This document shows positions 1 to 4,938 of a stretch of DNA of 5,557 nt, piece after piece. Location: positions 1 to 5,557 of the forward strand of contig JANOYR010000281.1 in assembly GCA_031428975.1 (NCBI GenBank), read 5' to 3'. A model generated the notes under the pieces. The model was not told the DNA's origin and made no database searches. It saw only the letters and a list, made by a program, of their open reading frames with translations. The first letter of the stretch is position 1. Every line of letters starts with the position of its first letter. This stretch comes from JAAFIP01 sp031428975 (GTDB lineage: Bacteria; Pseudomonadota; Gammaproteobacteria; Burkholderiales; Burkholderiaceae_C). A program made the translations under genes and the position numbers.

Positions 1-5
1 TGCAT
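1..5 (-). CDS. Possible start of next minus-strand gene (first codon only)
   Basis: On the minus strand an ATG occupies 5-3, followed by CA at the window edge. A purine-rich AAAGGA (15-20 on plus coordinates) lies nine bases upstream, which is good Shine-Dalgarno spacing. The gene would follow the HlyD-family adaptor by about 127 bases in the same direction. An outer-membrane channel, a regulator or a substrate gene would be plausible there, but no coding sequence is available to judge. The call rests only on ribosome-site geometry. Confidence 0.3.
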
Positions 6-14
6 ACGAATTGA

Positions 15-20
15 TCCTTT
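15..20 (-). promoter_or_regulatory. Candidate ribosome binding site AAAGGA
   Basis: The minus strand reads AAAGGA, then a nine-base spacer, then ATG at 5-3. This is the best Shine-Dalgarno match seen upstream of any start in the window, and it is the main reason to suspect a gene running off the left edge. Confidence 0.35.
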
Positions 21-90
21 GAAATAGATGGGGGTTGAGGCGCGCAGTGCGGTGGTTTAGCGCATGAGCGTAGCGAACCCGTGCTGTTTG

Positions 91-117
91 GCAATCCCCT
101 AAATGGGGGGTGATGGC
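91..117. other. Imperfect stem-loop just after the adaptor stop codon
   Basis: The plus strand can fold as follows: G91-C92 with G116-C117, a mismatch at 93/115, A94-C96 with G112-T114, a bulged T111, and C97-C99 with G108-G110. The loop is about eight bases. The core is the dyad CCCC-TAAAT-GGGG. It sits about 15 bases beyond the adaptor stop codon. It lacks a following T-tract, so an mRNA 3' structure, a processing site or a protein-binding dyad are all possible. Confidence 0.3.
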
Positions 118-131
118 TAAATATTGCATCT

Positions 132-1514
132 TCAACGCTCCCTAGCCGCCTCTGCCGCCACCTTTTGCACGGGGCTTAGCAGATACTCCATGATGGTGCG
201 CCGGCCTTGGTGGATTTCGGCTACCACTTGCATGCCGGGTTCTAGCGGGTAGCCGCGCTGGGCTGCGCCACCACCTGCGTTGCCTTCGCTACCACCTTGT
301 GGGGGCAGGGCTTGGGTGTCCAGCGCTATCCATGCTTTGTAGCCGGTGTTGGCCGCGGCTGATGCGCTGGGGGCGGCGCTGTTGGGCGTTTGCGAATCTG
401 CGGCCAGCACCTGCACTTTGCCTTCTATGAGGCCGTATTTTTGAAACGGAAAAGCCGCCACTTTAATGCGCACGCTTTGGCCTGTGCGCACATTGCCCAC
501 GTCTTCATTGCGCACCTGCACCTCGGCCAGTAGGCGCTCGCCTTTGGGCACTAATGTGAGCAGCACCATGCCGGGCTGCACCACGGTGCCATTGGTGGTG
601 GTGGCGATGTCTTTGACAATGCCTGCTTGCGGGGCGCGCAGCTCCAAGAGGCGGGTTTTGTAGCCTAGCTTGTTGCCCTCTTGCTCTAGTTTGGCCACTT
701 GGGCCATGGCTTCGGTGCGCTCTATGAGCAGCTGGCTGCGGTAGTTGCTGGTGAGGGCGGCTATTTTTTGCTTTTGGCCGCTGATGGTGGCCTCAAGGCT
801 TTTCACGGTGGCGGCTTGGCTTTTGAGGTCTTGGGCTTTTTCTATGGCTTCGCGCTCTTTGTCGTTGCCCGCTATGGGGCTCACAAAGCCTTCGGCCACT
901 AGGCGGGCGTGGGCTGCGGCGCTTTGCTGGTAGCTGGGCAGGGTGGCTTTGAGCTTGGCCAGCGTTTCTTGGGCGGCTGCTAGCTCGTTGGCGGCACGCA
1001 GCAGGGCGGCTTGCTCTTGGGCCAGTGCGTCGGCATAAGCCTGCGCATGGGCGCGGGCCTGCGCTTGCACCTGGGCCAACATGGCGGGCTCGTCGCCAGC
1101 GGCGCTTGGCAGGCTTTGGCCAGCCAGCGCAGCGTCGATGCGGCGCAGGCTTAGGCGCTTGTAGGCCACGTCGCTGCGCAGGCTGCTGCTGTTGGCTCCG
1201 GCCACCGTGGGGTCTAGGCGAATCAGTACTTGGCCTGCTTGCACCGCGTCGCCTTCTTTGACCAGCAGCTCGGTCACCACGCCTGCCTCGGCGGGCTGCA
1301 CAATTTTGGTGTAGCTGCTGGGCACCAAGCGGCCTTCGGCGCTGGCCACAATGTCGACCTTGGCCAGCAGCGCCCACGCCAGCAATATGGCAAACAGCGC
1401 CACCACGGTGTAAAAAATGGCGCGGGGCAGACGCGGCATGGGGCTGCTGGTGATGGCCAGCAGGCCGGGGGCAAAGTCGGCCACGTCGGGGGTGAAAATG
1501 CTGGGGGTTTTCAT
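132..1514 (-). CDS. HlyD-family periplasmic adaptor (membrane fusion protein) of a type I secretion system
   Basis: This adaptor subunit should bridge the inner-membrane ABC transporter and a TolC-like outer-membrane channel during one-step export. The 460-residue protein has a short cytoplasmic N-terminus, one membrane anchor at about 32-52, and two half-lipoyl segments at about 70-101 and 289-322. These flank a long Ala/Gln/Glu-rich helical hairpin (about 110-285) of coiled-coil character. The C-terminal barrel ends in LEPGMQVVAEIHQGRRT (424-440), then MEYLLSPV, the typical HlyD-family ending. The C-terminal RER resembles LapC-type adaptors. Length is normal for the family. Its ATG overlaps the upstream transporter's TGA as ATGA (1511-1514), and no Shine-Dalgarno sequence precedes it, so translation is probably coupled. 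An Ala/Ser/Gly-rich insert at about 373-420 is unusual. Family assignment is firm; substrate unknown. Confidence 0.95.
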   Translation of the reverse strand: MKTPSIFTPDVADFAPGLLAITSSPMPRLPRAIFYTVVALFAILLAWALLAKVDIVASAEGRLVPSSYTKIVQPAEAGVVTELLVKEGDAVQAGQVLIRLDPTVAGANSSSLRSDVAYKRLSLRRIDAALAGQSLPSAAGDEPAMLAQVQAQARAHAQAYADALAQEQAALLRAANELAAAQETLAKLKATLPSYQQSAAAHARLVAEGFVSPIAGNDKEREAIEKAQDLKSQAATVKSLEATISGQKQKIAALTSNYRSQLLIERTEAMAQVAKLEQEGNKLGYKTRLLELRAPQAGIVKDIATTTNGTVVQPGMVLLTLVPKGERLLAEVQVRNEDVGNVRTGQSVRIKVAAFPFQKYGLIEGKVQVLAADSQTPNSAAPSASAAANTGYKAWIALDTQALPPQGGSEGNAGGGAAQRGYPLEPGMQVVAEIHQGRRTIMEYLLSPVQKVAAEAARER

Positions 1515-3781
1515 GGGGTGTGGCTTTGTGTGGTTTGGCTGGCGGGGGGCTGCTTGGGTGCTGCGCGTTGTATGCGGCCGTCGCCAATAAGGAATATGTC
1601 GTCCACTTGCAAGGCCTTGGGCAAGGCGTGGGTGACAAACAGCATGCTCACCTTGCCACGCAGGGCGTTGATGGTGGCGGCAAATGCATTGGCCGTTTGC
1701 GCATCTAGGGCACTGGTGGCTTCGTCAAAAATCAAAATTTTGGGTTTTTTGAGCAAGGCGCGGGCAATTGCTATGCGCTGCTTTTGGCCGCCCGACAGGC
1801 CTGCACCGCGCTCACCAATCTCGGTTTGGTAGCCCTTAGGTAGCTGCTCTATGGTGCTGTGCACTTCGGCCATTTGACAGGCCTGCACCACGTCTTCAAA
1901 GCTGGCCAGCGGGTTGGCCATGGCGAGGTTGTCAAACACCGTGCCGCTGAACAGCACGGTTTCTTGCGGCACCACGCCAAAGTAGCTGCGCAACTCGTTG
2001 GCCGATAGGTTCAAGATGTCAATTCCGTCGATTTTGATTTGGCCTTCGCTGGCTCTATAAAAACCTTGCAGCAGCTTGTTGAGTGTGGATTTTCCAGTGC
2101 CGCTGGGCCCCATGATGGCCACGGTGTGCCCGGGCTGCACCACAAGGCTAGCGCCCGAGTAGAGCAGGGGCAGCTCGGCGCTGTAGCGAAAGCCCAGATT
2201 GCAGATGTCAATATGCCCAGAGCCCACGGCTTTGCGGGTAGGCACAGCGCTGTAGGGTTCTATGGGGGCGTTCATCAAATCGCCCAAGCGGCTCACGGCC
2301 AAGCTGGCCTGCTGAAACTGCTGCCACAGCCCCACCATGCGCAGCACGGGCTGGCTAAGTTTGCTGGCAAACATTTGAAAAGCCACCAGCATGCCAATGG
2401 TGAACACACTGGCAGCTTGGCCCGCCGCGCTGGCCTCGGGGTGCATCACCAGCCACGCACCCACCAAGAGCACCAGCAATGTCATGGCCTGCTCCAGCGT
2501 GCTGGCTATCACGTTGTAGGTGTTACCGATTTGTTTGGTTTGAAAACCCGACTGCAAGTAGCTGGCCAAATAGCTGTCGTAGCGGTTTTGCAGCTGGGGC
2601 TCAAGTTGCAGGCTTTTCACGGTTTCTAGGCCACCCACATATTCGGTCACAAAGGCTTGGTTGCGCGCACCCAGCAAAAATTGCTCGTTGAGCCTGCTAT
2701 GAAAAATAGGTGCCACCATGAATGACAAAATAGCAATGATGCTAAGGATGCCCAGCACGATAAAGGTGAGCGTGACCGAGTAATAAAACATGACCACCAC
2801 GCAGATCAGCAAAAACGGAATATCCAACACCAAGCTCACCGCCGCCGACGCAATGAATTCGCGGATGGTTTCCACCCCATGCAGGCGCGCGGCAATGATG
2901 CCAGTGGGGCGGTTTTGAAAATACTGGGGCGGTAGCTTAAAGAGGTGGGTGAACACGGCAGAGCCCAGCGCCGCGTCCACGCGGTTGCCGGTGTGCAAAA
3001 TAGCGTATTGCCGCACCCAAGTGAGGATGGCGGTAAACGCCATGAACACGCCCATGCCAATGCCCAGCGCTACCAGCGTGCTCTCGCTGCGGTTCACCAC
3101 CACTTTGTCAATGATGGCCTGCGTGAACAGCGGCAGCGTGAGCGCCAAGAGCTGCAGCACAAGGCTGGCCAGCAGCACATCACGCCACACCGAGCGGTGC
3201 TTGACCAGTTCGGGAATAAACCAGCGAAAACCAAAAGCTTGTGACTGCGCAGCTATGCTGTCTGGGTCTTGCAAGGCGGCATCTGCGCGTTTTATCAGCA
3301 GGGTTTGTCCCGTCAATTGCTCGGCTAGTTCTTCTACGGGCAGGGTTTGTGGGGCGCTGCTGTTGGGCGGCAGCCAGAGCGCTTGGGTGTCGTTGGCGCT
3401 GATAAGGATGCCGAACTGGCTTGGATTAGCGTGGACGCCTAGCAGCTCTGCGGCGCTTTGCACGGTGGCTGGGCGTGGTGGTTTAAGCGCCAGCACCGCA
3501 GGCAATGGCATGGTGGCCAAGCGTGCAGCAGGTAGTGTGCGCCACTGCACCAGAAAGCCCAGCGCCGTGCAGGCCCGCACCATGGCTGCGTGGTCGTGCG
3601 GCGGCGGAAACTGCTGCGCCAGCATGGCTTCGTCGCATGGCGTTTGGTGCAGCGCACACAGCGTTCGTATGGCCCAAAGCCAACTTGCGCGGTGTACCGC
3701 TTGATCCGTGTTGTTGCCGCCCCAAGCAGGCGCGGCTGATTGCGCCGTGAAATTCGGCGCGTGTATGGCATCCCTGAGCAT
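1511..3781 (-). CDS. Type I secretion system permease/ATPase with degenerate C39-like domain (HlyB/LapB type)
   Basis: This inner-membrane ABC exporter should drive ATP-dependent secretion of an unprocessed substrate through the adaptor and an outer-membrane channel. The 756 residues comprise an N-terminal C39-peptidase-like domain (about 27-165), six membrane segments (about 202-225, 233-256, 309-334, 335-358, 425-446, 456-475) and a C-terminal nucleotide-binding domain (about 521-740). The ATPase motifs are intact: Walker A GPSGTGKST (558-566), Q-loop Q606, signature LSGGQ (662-666), Walker B ILIFDE (682-687), SALD D-loop (690-693) and His718. The N-terminal domain has no cysteine where the protease CGxxCL motif is expected (WLWAIRT follows the helix start), and its FGILI stretch lacks the catalytic His. 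It is therefore a non-cleaving C39-like domain, as in HlyB. The ATG at 3781 has a weak AGAAAG eight bases upstream. First gene of the operon with the adaptor. Confidence 0.95.
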   Translation of the reverse strand: MLRDAIHAPNFTAQSAAPAWGGNNTDQAVHRASWLWAIRTLCALHQTPCDEAMLAQQFPPPHDHAAMVRACTALGFLVQWRTLPAARLATMPLPAVLALKPPRPATVQSAAELLGVHANPSQFGILISANDTQALWLPPNSSAPQTLPVEELAEQLTGQTLLIKRADAALQDPDSIAAQSQAFGFRWFIPELVKHRSVWRDVLLASLVLQLLALTLPLFTQAIIDKVVVNRSESTLVALGIGMGVFMAFTAILTWVRQYAILHTGNRVDAALGSAVFTHLFKLPPQYFQNRPTGIIAARLHGVETIREFIASAAVSLVLDIPFLLICVVVMFYYSVTLTFIVLGILSIIAILSFMVAPIFHSRLNEQFLLGARNQAFVTEYVGGLETVKSLQLEPQLQNRYDSYLASYLQSGFQTKQIGNTYNVIASTLEQAMTLLVLLVGAWLVMHPEASAAGQAASVFTIGMLVAFQMFASKLSQPVLRMVGLWQQFQQASLAVSRLGDLMNAPIEPYSAVPTRKAVGSGHIDICNLGFRYSAELPLLYSGASLVVQPGHTVAIMGPSGTGKSTLNKLLQGFYRASEGQIKIDGIDILNLSANELRSYFGVVPQETVLFSGTVFDNLAMANPLASFEDVVQACQMAEVHSTIEQLPKGYQTEIGERGAGLSGGQKQRIAIARALLKKPKILIFDEATSALDAQTANAFAATINALRGKVSMLFVTHALPKALQVDDIFLIGDGRIQRAAPKQPPASQTTQSHTP

Positions 3782-3854
3782 GTCGTATTCTTTCTACGTT
3801 CTTACGAAAAGATTGTAGGCAGTGAATACGTTTTACCCCCCCTCTCTGAAATTA

Positions 3855-3866
3855 AGGGTATTCCCT
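3855..3866. promoter_or_regulatory. Palindrome AGGG-TATT-CCCT, candidate operator
   Basis: Two perfectly complementary four-base arms flank a TATT centre. The site overlaps the weak -10 (GGGAAT on the minus strand, 3860-3865) that is correctly spaced from TTGACA. A regulator bound here would sit on the promoter of the secretion operon. The protein that would bind is unknown, and short palindromes occur by chance. Confidence 0.3.
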
Positions 3867-3888
3867 AGTTTTTGAATTTAAGTGTCAA
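3860..3888 (-). promoter_or_regulatory. Candidate sigma-70 promoter for the type I secretion operon
   Basis: Read on the minus strand, a perfect -35 TTGACA (3888-3883) is followed by 17 bases and then GGGAAT (3865-3860), which matches only the last three positions of the -10 consensus. Initiation would fall near 3853, giving a leader of about 70 bases before the transporter ATG. The weak -10 combined with the overlapping palindrome suggests a regulated promoter, or that the resemblance is accidental. Confidence 0.35.
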
Positions 3889-3896
3889 TTTTGACA
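3883..3896. promoter_or_regulatory. Palindrome TGTCAA-TT-TTGACA
   Basis: Six-base perfect arms flank a two-base centre. The arms are consensus -35 hexamers on both strands. The site lies 14 bases beyond the stop codon of the HEPN-like gene. It could be an operator covering the -35 of the secretion operon promoter or a small mRNA 3' hairpin for the cassette. No T-tract follows, so it is not a standard terminator. Confidence 0.35.
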
Positions 3897-3909
3897 AACT
3901 GTGACTGGT

Positions 3910-4341
3910 CTATCCTGCTTCAGGGATGACCAGTGCGCGAACCTCAAGCAATAACTGCGTCACCAAAGCAATTAAACCGATGACATAACTGCGTTCCACG
4001 TCCAAATAGCCTTCGTATTCCGCAAGGTTGCGTTTGTGGTGCGCACTGTCTAGCTGTCTCCACTGCGTGGCTTCCCAGCTGATGGTGTGCTGTAGAGTTT
4101 GAAATACTAAATATCGGTTTTCACTGCGATAGCCATACCAGCGCAAGGCCGCCAATCCTGCTGCATGGCCTACTGAGTAAGCGGAAATGAATCGACCTTC
4201 TAGCGAATTGGTCTCGTTTTTGGCGTCTGCTAGGTGCTTATCGGCCATGCTTAGCAATCGCGTGATGTCTAGCGCACTGATTGCTTCTGGTTTAAGTTGG
4301 CCAATTTTGGCCAGATTTTGTAGTGCAGTGTTGCCCATCAC
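3910..4341 (-). CDS. HEPN-like small helical protein, partner of the upstream nucleotidyltransferase (putative toxin)
   Basis: The 143-residue protein appears all-helical, with the layout of MNT-associated HEPN proteins: a helix with Tyr and small residues (about 50-70, SAYSVGHAAGLAALRWYGYR), a middle helix (about 73-90), and a helix carrying HHKRNLAEYEG (101-111), then a hydrophobic C-terminal helix (119-138). The RN..EYEG stretch resembles the HEPN subgroup typified by SAV_6107. HEPN partners of MNT proteins are often RNases. However, the usual Rx4-6H is not obvious: five residues after Arg104 is Tyr109, while Arg95 to His101/His102 fits the spacing but lies earlier. Start choice is open: GTG at 4341 overlaps the upstream stop as GTGA, whereas the next codon ATG (4338) overlaps as TGATG. 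The stop is TAG at 3910-3912. GC (near 50% by spot counts) is lower than in the flanking genes. An antitoxin or substrate-binding role is possible instead. Confidence 0.7.
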   Translation of the reverse strand: MMGNTALQNLAKIGQLKPEAISALDITRLLSMADKHLADAKNETNSLEGRFISAYSVGHAAGLAALRWYGYRSENRYLVFQTLQHTISWEATQWRQLDSAHHKRNLAEYEGYLDVERSYVIGLIALVTQLLLEVRALVIPEAG

Positions 4342-4907
4342 AAGCTTCCCATTAGCAAGTCATAAGGCTGCGCCAGTATGCGTACCACCACCGAGCCAGC
4401 CTCACTTTTGCGTGCTTCAAATTCTGCGCGTGTGTACAGTTTGGGCTCTATACGCCTGCCCAAGCGTTCCTCTAGAGGCAAAACCGCGGTTAACACCTCG
4501 CTGATTGATAGGCTATCAGACACCAACAGCAGGTCGATATCACTGTCCGCGTGCTCCTTACCTGCGGCGACTGAGCCGAAAAGCAAGGCTATGTGAATCC
4601 GGCTAGCAAAAACGGCCAATGCTTGGCTGAGCAGGGGGGCTGTGCCCATAGTTTTGCGCACAATACCTACTAATTCTGCATACACTGGGCTTGCTTCGTT
4701 TGCGTGGATACGTCGCAAATTGCCAATGCGCTCTTCTACGACCAAGCCAGCGCAGTGCAAGCGCTTTATTTCCCGTTGAAGCGATGCGCTTGCCAGCTGT
4801 GTGAGCCGCAATAACTCCTGCACATGAAAGCTGCGCTCAGGCTGACCAAAGACCCACTCTAGTAGCTTAGATTGCGAGGAGGAAAATAGAGCGTGGGCGA
4901 GCGACAT
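4338..4907 (-). CDS. Winged-helix / minimal nucleotidyltransferase (MNT) fusion protein, putative antitoxin-regulator
   Basis: The 189-residue protein has two parts. Residues about 10-72 look like a winged helix-turn-helix: SKLLEWVFGQPERSF, a second helix, a recognition helix near 38-51 and a basic wing near 57-68. Residues about 95-189 form a DNA polymerase beta-type nucleotidyltransferase. Its GSx10DxD motif is complete (Gly111, Ser112, Asp123, Asp125), and Glu154 in RRIEPKLY is the likely third metal ligand. In studied MntA/HepT (type VII) systems the MNT protein AMPylates and neutralises the HEPN toxin. By analogy this one may modify the HEPN-like product of the overlapping downstream gene, while the DNA-binding half may control the operon; that is inference. 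The gene begins 31 bases after the argF stop. No Shine-Dalgarno sequence precedes the ATG, but an extended -10 lies just upstream. An antibiotic nucleotidyltransferase is less likely given the small size and neighbour. Confidence 0.85.
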   Translation of the reverse strand: MSLAHALFSSSQSKLLEWVFGQPERSFHVQELLRLTQLASASLQREIKRLHCAGLVVEERIGNLRRIHANEASPVYAELVGIVRKTMGTAPLLSQALAVFASRIHIALLFGSVAAGKEHADSDIDLLLVSDSLSISEVLTAVLPLEERLGRRIEPKLYTRAEFEARKSEAGSVVVRILAQPYDLLMGSL

Positions 4908-4914
4908 ATGCCAA

Positions 4915-4923
4915 ATATTAGCA
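4915..4923 (-). promoter_or_regulatory. Candidate extended -10 promoter for the MNT/HEPN cassette
   Basis: The minus strand reads TGC-TAATAT, which matches the extended -10 pattern TGn plus hexamer (4 of 6 to TATAAT). Seven bases separate the hexamer from the A of the ATG at 4907, so transcription could begin at the start codon itself. No -35 hexamer is recognisable at the usual distance. The element lies in the 31-base gap after argF, which supports independent transcription of the cassette. Confidence 0.35.
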
Positions 4924-4938
4924 CAATCATGCTTGTAA

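Larger units (their letters stand above)
6..131. other. Intergenic region downstream of the HlyD-family gene
   Basis: This 126-base gap holds an imperfect hairpin (91-117), a second weak dyad (54-79, GGTTT pairing with GAACC around a GCGC/GCGT inner stem), and a ribosome-site-like AAAGGA near the left edge. No T-tract follows either dyad on the minus strand, so I see no convincing intrinsic terminator. Transcription of the secretion operon may therefore continue into the next gene. No good sigma-70 promoter was found by eye. Confidence 0.5.
3782..3909. promoter_or_regulatory. AT-rich intergenic region, probable promoter region of the secretion operon
   Basis: This stretch separates the end of the MNT/HEPN cassette from the transporter start codon. 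It contains a consensus TTGACA read on the minus strand, two small palindromes (3855-3866 and 3883-3896), a run of seven C (3836-3842; G on the transcript) and a weak ribosome site. No hairpin with a T-tract was found downstream of the cassette, so read-through from argF and the cassette into the secretion genes cannot be excluded. Confidence 0.5.

Noticed and set aside
793..1638. Minus-strand open frame (281 codons) overlapping the adaptor in another frame
   Set aside because: It is Arg/Pro/Ala-rich low-complexity sequence in the alternate frame of a clearly recognised HlyD-family gene.
1230..1832. Plus-strand open frame (200 codons) spanning the adaptor/transporter junction
   Set aside because: It is antisense to two well-supported coupled genes. 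The protein is Gly/His/Gln-rich without domain features, and no ribosome site favours it.
2039..2629. Plus-strand open frame (196 codons) opposite the transporter's ATPase and membrane regions
   Set aside because: The His/Gly/Gln/Ala-rich translation is a typical complement of membrane-protein coding sequence. It has no motif and no start context.
2949..3704. Long plus-strand open frame (251 codons) opposite the transporter's N-terminal half
   Set aside because: It lies wholly antisense to a gene with clear domains. Its translation is rich in Ser, Arg, Cys and Ala with no recognisable motif, as expected for a shadow frame in GC-rich DNA.
3883..3896. Intrinsic terminator for the MNT/HEPN cassette
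   Set aside because: The dyad could form only six base pairs with a two-base centre, too tight a loop for the full stem, and no T-tract follows on the minus strand. It is kept as a possible operator instead.
3891..3896. Plus-strand promoter from the second TTGACA
   Set aside because: No acceptable -10 lies 15-19 bases downstream, and transcription would run antisense into the HEPN-like gene.
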